DNA of 7,254 nucleotides, from positions 1 through 7,254 of the forward strand of contig DMQP01000169.1 in the NCBI GenBank assembly GCA_003455655.1, written 5' to 3'. The notes beneath the pieces were generated by a model, which had not been told where the DNA came from, did not search any database, and was given only the letters and a program-made list of their open reading frames with translations. The first letter of the stretch is position 1. Every line of letters begins with the position of its first letter. The stretch is from Treponema sp. Its GTDB lineage: Bacteria; Spirochaetota; Spirochaetia; Treponematales; Treponemataceae. Below, in pieces: positions 1-6,977 of the stretch. Both the position numbers and the translations under genes were made by a program.

Positions 1-19
1 TTTTAAATATGGCAAACAT

Positions 20-56
20 AAAAAAATCCCTCTCCGGCACTTAGGCAAGAGAGGGA
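20..56 (-). terminator. Rho-independent terminator of the nfnAB operon
   Basis: A perfect 8-bp stem (TCCCTCTC at 27-34, GAGAGGGA at 49-56) encloses a 14-nt loop. Seven A residues at 20-26 become a U-tract after the hairpin in minus-strand RNA. It lies about 24 nt beyond the nfnB stop codon, as expected for an intrinsic terminator ending the operon. There is no T-run on the other side, so it should act on leftward transcription only. Confidence 0.9.
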
Positions 57-79
57 CTGTAGTTACAAGCTAAAACTAC

Positions 80-1582
80 TTACTTTGCCAAGTATTCGTT
101 TATGCTGGCGGCGGCTTTGCGACCTTCTCCCATAGCAAGAATAACGGTTGCTGCACCCAACACAATGTCTCCACCAGCCCAAACTTTTGTCATACTGGTT
201 GCTTGAGACTCGTCTACGGTAATGTGTCCGTGAGCATCAGTCTTAATGTCAGGCGTTGTTCGGGGAATAAGTGGATTAGAGTTATTTCCCAAAGCAACAA
301 TTACTGCATCACAGGGAATGTCGTGTTCGCTACCTTTTACTTCAACAGGACGACGACGACCACTTGCATCTGGTTCTCCTAGTTCATAAGAAAGAGCGCG
401 GATTCCTGTTACGCGACCATCTTCCGCATTACCCAAAATTTCAATTGGGTTTTCCAAGAAGCGGAACTCTACTCCTTCTTCTTCTGCATGATCAACTTCT
501 TCACGGCGAGCAGGCATTTCGGCACGAGTACGGCGGTATACAACATACACTTTTTCTGCACCCAAACGAAGAGCCATACGAGCGGCATCCATTGCAACGT
601 TTCCGCCACCACAAACAACAACTGTTTTTGCTTCGTAGTAGGGAGTATCTGCCTTGTCTTTTTCGTAAGCCTTCATAAGGTTAGCACGGGTAAGATATTC
701 GTTAGCACTAAAAACACCAATATAGTTTTCACCGGGAATGTTAAAGAACTTTGGAAGACCAGCACCTGTTCCAACGAATGCGGCATCAAATCCCTTTTCG
801 GTAAGAATCTGCTGAATGGTTGCAGTACGACCAACAAGAGTGTTCATTTCGAACTTAACGCCCATGTTCTTTAAGTTTTCTACTTCTTTTGCAACAATTT
901 CTTTTGGAAGGCGGAACTCTGGAATTCCGTAGACCATAACTCCACCAGCCTTGTGGAATGCCTCAAACACTGTAACTTCGTGACCAGCACGGCGACAATC
1001 TGCAGCAACGGTAAGACCTGCTGGACCTGAACCTATAACGGCTACTTTCTTTCCTGTGGGAGCTGCAACAGAAGGAACAGAAGTAAGATTATTGTTCCTC
1101 TCGTAGTCGGCAACAAAGCGTTCAAGGCGGCCAATACAGACAGCCTTTTCAACATCCTTGTTTACCTTTCCAAGAGTACACTGACTCTGGCACTGCTTTT
1201 CCTGAGGACATACGCGACCACAGATTGCAGGAAGCAGGTTTGTCTGCTTGATGATGTCAACAGCTTCTTTGAAATTGCCTTTTGCAACCTGAGCAATAAA
1301 GTCAGGAATTTGAACATTAACAGGACAACCACTTACACAAGGTTTGTTCTTACACTGAAGACAACGATTTGCTTCAACAATAGCCTGTTCTTTGGTGTAA
1401 CCTAAAGCAACCTCGCACATCTGACGAGCACGAACTTTTGGTTCACCTGTAGGCATTACCTGCAGAGGGATTGCCATGCGGTCTTTGTTGGTAAGTGAGC
1501 CGTCTGAAATTTTAGACTCAATCTTTTTGTATTCATCAGCACCAAGCTGTTCAAGTTTTTCTGCACTAATATGTTCTGACAT
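80..1582 (-). CDS. nfnB: NfnB: NADH-dependent reduced ferredoxin:NADP+ oxidoreductase, large subunit (GltD/GltA-like)
   Basis: This is the large subunit (500 residues) of the cytoplasmic electron-bifurcating transhydrogenase NfnAB. In the family it carries two [4Fe-4S] clusters and the bifurcating FAD, and it binds NADP(H). In the sequence, the N-terminal ferredoxin-like part has Cys74-x2-Cys77-x4-Cys82-x3-Cys86, followed by further cysteines at 121, 125, 131 and 135. A Rossmann FAD site (GSGPAG, 184-189) follows. A second dinucleotide site (GGGNVAMD, 325-332) comes before Arg350-Arg351, suited to the NADP phosphate. The closing FAD motif AGGD is at 469-472. I start at 1582 because AAGGAG lies 6 nt upstream of that ATG. 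A start at 1618 would add 12 residues and would lie inside a predicted hairpin. Proteins of this type are often labelled glutamate synthase small subunit or sulfide dehydrogenase SudA. The adjacent NfnA and the absence of a gltB large subunit favour Nfn. Confidence 0.93.
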   Translation of the reverse strand: MSEHISAEKLEQLGADEYKKIESKISDGSLTNKDRMAIPLQVMPTGEPKVRARQMCEVALGYTKEQAIVEANRCLQCKNKPCVSGCPVNVQIPDFIAQVAKGNFKEAVDIIKQTNLLPAICGRVCPQEKQCQSQCTLGKVNKDVEKAVCIGRLERFVADYERNNNLTSVPSVAAPTGKKVAVIGSGPAGLTVAADCRRAGHEVTVFEAFHKAGGVMVYGIPEFRLPKEIVAKEVENLKNMGVKFEMNTLVGRTATIQQILTEKGFDAAFVGTGAGLPKFFNIPGENYIGVFSANEYLTRANLMKAYEKDKADTPYYEAKTVVVCGGGNVAMDAARMALRLGAEKVYVVYRRTRAEMPARREEVDHAEEEGVEFRFLENPIEILGNAEDGRVTGIRALSYELGEPDASGRRRPVEVKGSEHDIPCDAVIVALGNNSNPLIPRTTPDIKTDAHGHITVDESQATSMTKVWAGGDIVLGAATVILAMGEGRKAAASINEYLAK

Positions 1583-1588
1583 AAAAAA

Positions 1589-1594
1589 CTCCTT
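1589..1594 (-). promoter_or_regulatory. Ribosome binding site deciding the nfnB start
   Basis: The minus strand reads AAGGAG, then six T residues, then ATG at 1582. This is near-ideal Shine-Dalgarno spacing. The alternative start at 1618 has only a weaker GAGG about 4 nt upstream. Confidence 0.75.
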
Positions 1595-1603
1595 AAAATC
1601 TAC

Positions 1604-1635
1604 CATAGGAAAAGACATAAGGCCTCTTTCCTATG
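1604..1635 (-). repeat. Inverted repeat (hairpin) spanning the nfnA stop codon, between nfnA and nfnB
   Basis: CATAGGAAA at 1604-1612 and TTTCCTATG at 1627-1635 are perfect 9-bp inverted arms around a 14-nt loop. The TAG stop of nfnA (1633-1631) is inside one arm. The alternative nfnB ATG at 1618 is in the loop. The preferred nfnB ribosome binding site (1594-1589) lies just downstream and stays free. There is no U-tract, so this is not a terminator. It may be an mRNA structure that affects stability or coupling between the two genes. Confidence 0.6.
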
Positions 1636-2488
1636 CGTTGGCAAGTTTGTCGGCTTCTGCCTGCATTTTGCACTTGTGGAAGGCTTCCGTTTCCTGAGGC
1701 TTAAAACTCTTCATGCGCATCATCATGTTATCCCAGTCAACAGCATGTCCGTCGAAATCGGGACCGTCAACACATACGAACTTTGTTTCACCACCAACAG
1801 AAACACGACATCCGCCGCACATTCCTGTTCCATCAATCATGATAGTGTTAAGTGAAACAGTACAGGGCACATTGTATTTCTTTGCACACTGACATGCAAA
1901 CTTCATCATAATGGGCGGTCCAATGGCAATAACTTCTGCAGGAGGAACATCGCTCTGGCACAGGCGTTCCAGGGCAATGGTAACAACACCCTTTTCTCCT
2001 GCGGAACCGTCGTCAGTCATAAGAATTACTTCGTCACAAACGGCCTTCATTTCATCAACAAAAATCAAAAGATCTTTATTGCGAGCACCTTCAATAAGAA
2101 TAACTTTATTGCCTGCCTCTTTAAGGGCCTGCACAATGGGGTAGAGAGGGGCAGTACCGAATCCGCCACCAACACAAACAACGGGAGCATCGTACTTGCG
2201 AATGTTTGAAGGAGTTCCCAAAGGACCTAAGACACCACCAAGGTAGTCTCCTTCATTGAGTTTTGAAAGTTTATAAGTAGAAGCACCTACTGGCTGGAAT
2301 GCGATTGCAACCCATCCTTCTTCTGCATTTGCATCTGCAATGGTAAGTGGAATGCGTTCAGTTAAATCCTGATCAACCTGCACAATAAGAAACTGCCCTG
2401 CTTTACGGTTACGCGCAATATCGGGAGCATCAAACTTCATGTAATAGACATTCTCTGAGAGCTGTCTTTTTTCAAGAATCTTATTCAT
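1631..2488 (-). CDS. nfnA: NfnA: NADH-dependent reduced ferredoxin:NADP+ oxidoreductase, small subunit (FAD/NAD-binding, [2Fe-2S])
   Basis: This 285-residue subunit belongs to the ferredoxin-NADP reductase/dihydroorotate dehydrogenase PyrK-like family. In NfnAB it binds NAD(H), an FAD and a [2Fe-2S] cluster, and passes electrons to NfnB. The first ~95 residues form the flavin domain, with R45-I-P-L-T49 in the FAD-binding position. The nucleotide domain starts at VVCVGGGFGTAP (103-114). The C-terminal cluster motif is D219GTGMCGGC227 with a further Cys at 239. The three cysteines (224, 227, 239) and nearby Asp219 fit the one-Asp/three-Cys site reported for Thermotoga NfnA. AGGGAAG lies 3 nt before the ATG, a usable but rather close ribosome binding site. 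It is the first gene of its operon, with nfnB beginning 48 nt after its stop. PyrK or SudB are alternative labels, but the NfnB partner next door argues against PyrK. Confidence 0.93.
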   Translation of the reverse strand: MNKILEKRQLSENVYYMKFDAPDIARNRKAGQFLIVQVDQDLTERIPLTIADANAEEGWVAIAFQPVGASTYKLSKLNEGDYLGGVLGPLGTPSNIRKYDAPVVCVGGGFGTAPLYPIVQALKEAGNKVILIEGARNKDLLIFVDEMKAVCDEVILMTDDGSAGEKGVVTIALERLCQSDVPPAEVIAIGPPIMMKFACQCAKKYNVPCTVSLNTIMIDGTGMCGGCRVSVGGETKFVCVDGPDFDGHAVDWDNMMMRMKSFKPQETEAFHKCKMQAEADKLANA

Positions 2489-2524
2489 AGTCTTCCCTAC
2501 ACAAAAAGTGGTTAAAGTTTCGAT

Positions 2525-2553
2525 ATTATATAGAAAAACGCTGATTTAGTGAA
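2525..2553 (-). promoter_or_regulatory. Sigma-70-type promoter of nfnAB
   Basis: On the minus strand TTCACT (2553-2548, 4 of 6 matches to consensus) is followed by a 17-bp spacer and a perfect TATAAT (2530-2525). Transcription would begin near 2518, giving a leader of about 30 nt before the nfnA ATG. It starts only about 10 nt beyond the terminator of the preceding gene, so nfnAB appears to be its own transcription unit. Confidence 0.75.
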
Positions 2554-2562
2554 TAGGGGCAT

Positions 2563-2594
2563 AAAAAAAGCGGTGGCTGTTGGGCAACCACCGC
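2563..2594 (-). terminator. Rho-independent terminator of the lipoprotein-barrel operon
   Basis: A perfect 7-bp GC-rich stem (GCGGTGG at 2570-2576, CCACCGC at 2588-2594) has an 11-nt loop. Seven A residues at 2563-2569 give a U-tract in minus-strand RNA. It begins about 20 nt after the stop codon of the 427-residue gene. Confidence 0.92.
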
Positions 2595-2614
2595 ATTTGT
2601 TACTGTATGAACAC

Positions 2615-3898
2615 TTAGAAACCGAATTTTACGCCAGCATAGGCTGTTGCTCCGGCAAGAGTCCAACTCTTTAAGAAGTCTGCACTACTTGAAGCAATAG
2701 AAATATCAAGTTCCAAAAGACGCAGATTCAGCTTAAACCCTAAAGACTGTGTAAACATGTGGTTGATGTAAGAAGATGTTGCGTTAAATCCAAACACATA
2801 CACAAGCGTTACATCTGCAGACACAGAGTATTCTGGATACAAACTAGTTGCCCAGTCAAAGTCAGCACCAAAGGGGTTTGTTGCCGCAATACCAGCTGAA
2901 CCAGTAAGGGTAAACCAATTCTTGCTGAAAGGTCTCCATGCAACTTCTGCACCCAAACGGAAAGGTCTATTAACTGCATAATCTACTGTTGAACACTGGA
3001 TTCCGCTAAAGGTAGGACCATCAAATGAATAGCTTAATGAACCGCCACCAAGCAAACTGTTAAGAAGGGGGTTAACACTTGCGGTAAAGGTTACATTACC
3101 AGATGTTTTGTAGTCCAAATGAGCTGGTTTAATAGGAATATGAGTGTAAACTCCTAAATCAAGTCCTTGATTCAATGCATATTCCACAGTTGCGTTTAAG
3201 TCTATACCACCTTTGCTATAGATTGTGCTCGGAATATCCATAGACTGAAGCTGATTAAGAATTCCTTCAACTCCAGAGAATGTACCACCTGCAAAAGCAC
3301 TCGATAAATCAACTAGTGAGTAGAGGGCAAAATCTGCAGAGGCAACAGCTTCGATTGAACCGTCATCATTATTGTTTACTGTAATAGTTGCATTTGGCTG
3401 GGGAACATAAACCAGAGGAACATACAAAGACGGAGTTGCACGAACAGTTATTTTTCCAATCTTTGCTTTAATGGGAACACCAACTTCTGCGTATGTTTCC
3501 AGTCCCATGTTTACAGAAGTAACACTGCTGTCTCCAATTTTAATTCCTTCACCCAGGAAAGTAAAAATATCTTTTGACATTCCCAAAGAGAAGTTTCCTG
3601 TTGTTTGAGCAAATACGCCAAAGCCCCACTTGTTAAAGTCCACATTAAAATATGTCTTTGCATCAAAACCAACATTTGCAACAAGACCGTAACTGGGCAA
3701 ATCGTTTGCAAGTTTTGTAAAGTCAATGACCAAATCTTTTACCATTATGTCTGTTATGGCAAAGGCATTCTGCATGGCGGCAAGACTCAAATCTACACCA
3801 ACTTCAACATAGCGTTTCTGAGTATGAATTTCAGCAACAGCAGAGCTCATCATGCACACAGAGGCAAGGGCTACTAAAAAGAGTTTCTTAGTTTCCAT
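2615..3898 (-). CDS. Exported protein, probable outer-membrane beta-barrel
   Basis: I do not recognise a named family for this 427-residue protein. It has a clear Sec signal peptide: Lys4-Lys5, a hydrophobic core, then A-V-A at 20-22 with likely cleavage before Glu23. The mature chain is rich in alternating polar/hydrophobic stretches with Gly, Tyr and Phe, such as the segment around 311-337. It ends in ...YAGVKFGF, where Phe427, Phe425 and Val423 alternate as in the C-terminal signal read by the BAM machinery. These features suggest an outer-membrane barrel of about 405 mature residues. The strand number cannot be counted by eye. The start is well supported by GGGGAGGT 7 nt upstream. Its ATG overlaps the 3' end of the lipoprotein gene by 11 nt, so translation is probably coupled. 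A periplasmic beta-rich protein is the main alternative. Confidence 0.8.
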   Translation of the reverse strand: METKKLFLVALASVCMMSSAVAEIHTQKRYVEVGVDLSLAAMQNAFAITDIMVKDLVIDFTKLANDLPSYGLVANVGFDAKTYFNVDFNKWGFGVFAQTTGNFSLGMSKDIFTFLGEGIKIGDSSVTSVNMGLETYAEVGVPIKAKIGKITVRATPSLYVPLVYVPQPNATITVNNNDDGSIEAVASADFALYSLVDLSSAFAGGTFSGVEGILNQLQSMDIPSTIYSKGGIDLNATVEYALNQGLDLGVYTHIPIKPAHLDYKTSGNVTFTASVNPLLNSLLGGGSLSYSFDGPTFSGIQCSTVDYAVNRPFRLGAEVAWRPFSKNWFTLTGSAGIAATNPFGADFDWATSLYPEYSVSADVTLVYVFGFNATSSYINHMFTQSLGFKLNLRLLELDISIASSSADFLKSWTLAGATAYAGVKFGF

Positions 3899-6788
3899 TT
3901 TCTTTACCTCCCCATACAGTAATGGGCGAATCTCCGTCCATTTTTACAGTTAACGTAACATCAGCACCCAAAGAACGGGCACCGGCCTGCAATGCCTTAC
4001 GCGATACACACAACACAGGATTGTTACTGGTGTAACCTGTTGAATCAGTTTCGCCAGCTTCGTAATCGCGTCCCATTGTTACTACAACATCAGGATGGAA
4101 TGGATAGTTGGTCATAACACTCTTAATTTCTGCACCAGTAAATTCAAGTGAATGAGTTCCAGACTGAACATGTAAGGTTTTGTCTATACCACTTGCTACA
4201 TCGGTAACACGAACATCTATCTTCATGTCAGGAATAACTTTGTTAACACCAGTGTAACCAATGCTTACATAGTCAATCATGTCTGCGTATTCAGCATACT
4301 CTGCCAAAGAAGATGCATTTTCACGCTGAAGCAAGTCGTCACTACTTGTGTCCCAATCGGTAAATGCAAGTGTCATGGGCTTAAACGAAAGCTGCTTGGT
4401 AAGGGTTAACTTAAAGGGAAGAACTGCTGCCATATCAAGCGAAATTTCTGTAGGTTCAGAAGAAGACAAACTGTCTATTGTTGCCTTTGAAATTGTTGTT
4501 GCAGAACCACCACCCAGTGAAACAGATCCGCTAATATTCAATCCAGAAGGCTGATCGTTTACAACATCTGCAAGATCACGAACTACCGATGCATTCTCTG
4601 CTTTAAGGTTGTTAGCAACAGCATCTGTTGAACGAATTTCTGTTACTGTTCCTGACGGCCATGCAACGGGATTCTTAAAGTCAAAATCACCATCAACTAA
4701 TTCATCAGAGTGAGAGCCACCGTTTTTGTCTGTATATGACAAATTAATATTTGCATTAATGTCTATAGCACCAAGAAGTGAAGCAAGAGAACCAGAAGGT
4801 TTCTTTGCATACAAATAGACAGGCAGTGAATCAATTTCAACACTGTCAATCATATCTTGTACAAAGCTCGGAATTTCTGGGTTTGAAAGCAACTGGTGAA
4901 TATCAATGTCGGACAAATCCATATTAAGAGGAACGTTACCAACAGAAGTCAAATCAACAGCTACCGTATCCCAATCGCATGAAAGGTGAACATCTGACAG
5001 ACCCATGGTATATGTACTTCCCATCTGCAAGTTAGTCAGCGTAACTGAATCGGGCAAGTAAATTGAAAAGTCTGCACTGTCTCCATCGTGCAAATCAACA
5101 GTTGGATAATCAATGCAAGATGTATCTTTCTGTGCGGTTGAACCAGAACCTATTAAATTAATTGTTCCGTCCATTCCAAAGAGTGTTGACTTAACATAGA
5201 TAGGAATGATGTTTCCTGCTGGCAAAGAGTTTACATATTTAGCACGAATACCAAATCCTTCAGATGCAATGTTAGTGTCTAAGTCTCCGCCTGTATTATG
5301 TTTGTAGTAAGTACCTGTGCCACCCTGCTGCTCGCCAAAGGTAATTTTACTTACATACTGAGTTAACTCCGCAGGAAGAGCTTGATTTACTACAATAGGA
5401 TCATGATTTTCTGTGGGAACTCCATCAATAGAGCTTAAGTTAATAAGAGCAGATGCCAGTTTGGTAATGCCACCGCCTATAGTAATAGTAAGCTTTTTAT
5501 TACTGGTACCATTGCTTCCAAAGTCAAGCGTTGCTCCGTCTACATCAAGAGAAACAGAACCGCTTACACTTATGTCGCTTCCTGCTTGTGTTAATGTCTT
5601 GCCACTTAAATCGAGTTTTTTAGAAATTAAACCAGAACCACTACCTGCAGTAAGATCGCTTTCATCAAGATTCAATCCGTGACCCGTTAGAGAAAACGAA
5701 TCAAAGTTAACACTGAATCCAGACCAGCCACTTAATGAAGAAGATGAAATGTTAATTGCGCCACCGTCAGCAGCAATTATCATATCTCCAACAATAGCGG
5801 GTAATGTAAGCGGAATTGACATTGCGGGAATTGAAATAGGAGAAATTGAAATGTCATCACTGGTATCAACAGTTCCAGCATCAGTATGGATTTCTTCTAT
5901 ACGAGAAAGGTGAGCATTTTCAAATTCATAAGTCATTGTGTAATTGTGAGTAGTTCCTACATTTCCACCACTTACCGAACCACTAGGACTAATAAGAATG
6001 TCTTGTGGCAGTGTTTTACCACCAAGCTCAATGTCAAATTCAGAACCGTTTGTTACATTAACATTGCTTATACCTGCAATAGTATTTCCTAAACCTTTAA
6101 TTGATATAGACAGAAGGAAGTTAAAGTTGCTGTCTGCTGGGGTTGAATCTGTTTTTGTTACCGTAACATGCAACTTTGTACCACTAGCACATTTAACAGA
6201 ATCAGCATAACCGTTATGAACAGCAACAGTAAAAGTTGTCAGTCCAGGAATAGCATCAAGACTTAAATCTGTACCTTCAGGAATATCGTTTAAAGTAACA
6301 TCTTCAGGATTTGCAAATGCATTTGTTTCGAGGGTGGTAATCATATCGTCAAAATTAATGTCCATAGTTTCGTTAAATGAAACAGTAGGCAAGTCAATTG
6401 ACTGATTGAATGTAATACCACTCATTCCCGAATTACCTTCAATGGCATCGGTAAAGTTTAAGTTGCCCAAGTACTGACTAAAGTCGAAAGGAACATTGTA
6501 CAAATTTTTATGAAGTACAAAAGTAAGTACATCTTCGTTGGTAATGTATTCGTACAAATCTAAGTCCGAACCCATTGAAGCTCGCAACTGAGCAAGCAAA
6601 TCTTCCTTGTTGAGTATTTCAGTAAGATCAAAATCAGCATTACCTAGCGGAACAGTATACTCCGCAGAGGTTTTTACAGAGACAGACTGTGGAATTTGCA
6701 TGTTGAACAGGTTGCCGCACGACGCTTCACATACAAGAAGCATGAGGGCCGCAAGACAGACTGCCGCGTTCCTTATGAAATTCTTCAT
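3888..6788 (-). CDS. Large putative lipoprotein, beta-rich with internal repeats, function unknown
   Basis: This 966-residue protein is one I cannot assign to a known family. Its N-terminus has Lys2 and Arg6, a hydrophobic core (8-19) and then ...VCEASC24GN. Cys24 after Ala-Ser is the likely lipidated residue. Glu at -3 is unusual, but spirochaete lipoboxes are relaxed. Cys20 is a less likely site. The mature part is acidic, rich in Ser, Thr, Asp, Gly and Asn, and full of short alternating beta-strand patterns. Residues 255-273 and 394-413 form a diverged repeat (L-x-G-K-T-L-x-Q...SGSVS), and SGSVSL recurs at 753-758. The only cysteines after Cys24 are 200, 558, 604 and 927. I start at 6788 because GGAGAGGAG lies 6 nt upstream and a signal peptide follows at once. 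An in-frame ATG at 6854 would bury that signal behind 22 residues. It is first in an operon with the barrel-type gene, which begins before this one ends. Confidence 0.85.
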   Translation of the reverse strand: MKNFIRNAAVCLAALMLLVCEASCGNLFNMQIPQSVSVKTSAEYTVPLGNADFDLTEILNKEDLLAQLRASMGSDLDLYEYITNEDVLTFVLHKNLYNVPFDFSQYLGNLNFTDAIEGNSGMSGITFNQSIDLPTVSFNETMDINFDDMITTLETNAFANPEDVTLNDIPEGTDLSLDAIPGLTTFTVAVHNGYADSVKCASGTKLHVTVTKTDSTPADSNFNFLLSISIKGLGNTIAGISNVNVTNGSEFDIELGGKTLPQDILISPSGSVSGGNVGTTHNYTMTYEFENAHLSRIEEIHTDAGTVDTSDDISISPISIPAMSIPLTLPAIVGDMIIAADGGAINISSSSLSGWSGFSVNFDSFSLTGHGLNLDESDLTAGSGSGLISKKLDLSGKTLTQAGSDISVSGSVSLDVDGATLDFGSNGTSNKKLTITIGGGITKLASALINLSSIDGVPTENHDPIVVNQALPAELTQYVSKITFGEQQGGTGTYYKHNTGGDLDTNIASEGFGIRAKYVNSLPAGNIIPIYVKSTLFGMDGTINLIGSGSTAQKDTSCIDYPTVDLHDGDSADFSIYLPDSVTLTNLQMGSTYTMGLSDVHLSCDWDTVAVDLTSVGNVPLNMDLSDIDIHQLLSNPEIPSFVQDMIDSVEIDSLPVYLYAKKPSGSLASLLGAIDINANINLSYTDKNGGSHSDELVDGDFDFKNPVAWPSGTVTEIRSTDAVANNLKAENASVVRDLADVVNDQPSGLNISGSVSLGGGSATTISKATIDSLSSSEPTEISLDMAAVLPFKLTLTKQLSFKPMTLAFTDWDTSSDDLLQRENASSLAEYAEYADMIDYVSIGYTGVNKVIPDMKIDVRVTDVASGIDKTLHVQSGTHSLEFTGAEIKSVMTNYPFHPDVVVTMGRDYEAGETDSTGYTSNNPVLCVSRKALQAGARSLGADVTLTVKMDGDSPITVWGGKENGN
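3906..3913 (-). promoter_or_regulatory. Strong ribosome binding site of the barrel-type gene, inside the lipoprotein gene
   Basis: The minus strand reads GGGGAGGT followed by 7 nt and ATG at 3898. The site lies within the last codons of the lipoprotein gene, whose stop (3890-3888) falls 11 nt into the next gene. Ribosomes finishing the lipoprotein therefore end right on the downstream start. Confidence 0.75.
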
Positions 6789-6794
6789 AGCGTT

Positions 6795-6803
6795 CTCCTC
6801 TCC
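6795..6803 (-). promoter_or_regulatory. Ribosome binding site deciding the lipoprotein start
   Basis: The minus strand reads GGAGAGGAG, then 6 nt, then ATG at 6788. This supports a start there rather than at the in-frame ATG at 6854, which has only AGGG in front of it. Confidence 0.8.
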
Positions 6804-6817
6804 CACCCGAGAAATAT

Positions 6818-6878
6818 CCGGCTCAAAAGAACCGGCATAAAGACTTTCATACATAAAACCCTGGCACTATGGCGCCAG
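6818..6878 (-). other. Leader region of the lipoprotein operon with two small hairpins
   Basis: The leader of about 125 nt between the predicted transcription start and the ATG at 6788 has two weak inverted repeats. One is CCGGCTC/GAACCGG (6818-6824 and 6829-6835), a 4-nt loop with one mismatch. The other is CTGGC/GCCAG (6861-6865 and 6874-6878), whose right side includes the palindrome TGGCGCCA. Neither has a T-run. I recognise no known riboswitch. Confidence 0.35.
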
Positions 6879-6909
6879 TTACATTTTGGAATGCGCACAA
6901 AAAGTGCAT

Positions 6910-6927
6910 GTTATACTATAGTATAAC
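6910..6927. promoter_or_regulatory. Perfect 18-bp palindrome, probable operator
   Basis: GTTATACTATAGTATAAC reads the same on both strands without mismatch. It covers the -10 hexamer and the predicted start point (near 6913) of the lipoprotein operon. A dimeric regulator bound here would block RNA polymerase. The regulator is not encoded in this window and its family cannot be told from the site. Confidence 0.6.
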
Positions 6928-6949
6928 CTTACTCAAAGTTTTTTGTCAA
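6920..6949 (-). promoter_or_regulatory. Sigma-70-type promoter of the lipoprotein-barrel operon
   Basis: A perfect TTGACA (6949-6944) is followed by an 18-bp spacer and TATACT (6925-6920, 5 of 6 matches to TATAAT). It lies just downstream of the preceding gene's terminator, so it is the only promoter I see for the two envelope genes. Confidence 0.7.
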
Positions 6950-6977
6950 ATTTTAAGTACGATTTGAATTATCGGAG

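Noticed and set aside
364..874. Overlapping plus-strand open frames at 364-678 and 488-874
   Set aside because: They are antisense to the strongly supported nfnB, have no ribosome binding site or recognisable protein features, and are shadows of its codon use.
80..1582. Glutamate synthase small subunit (GltD) as the product
   Set aside because: There is no large glutamate synthase subunit nearby, and the gene is paired with an NfnA-type subunit.
2521..2535. Imperfect palindrome around the nfnAB -10 (CGATATTATATAG)
   Set aside because: It is short, AT-rich and has a mismatch. The TATAAT box itself explains most of it.
3511..3877. A minus-strand frame at 3511-3726 and a plus-strand frame at 3605-3877
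   Set aside because: Both lie inside the barrel-type gene, which has a signal peptide, a good start and a proper C-terminus. No support exists for a second product.
6789..6854. Longer start for the lipoprotein at 6854
   Set aside because: It would put 22 mostly polar residues before the signal peptide and has a much weaker ribosome binding site than the ATG at 6788.
6886..6917. Possible rightward promoter using the other half of the palindrome (TATACT on the plus strand)
   Set aside because: The nearest -35-like sequence, TTGGAA at 6886-6891, has a 20-bp spacer, and no plus-strand gene follows.
6607..6926. Plus-strand open frames over the lipoprotein 5' end and its leader
   Set aside because: They run antisense across the promoter and signal peptide and have no plausible promoter or ribosome binding site.
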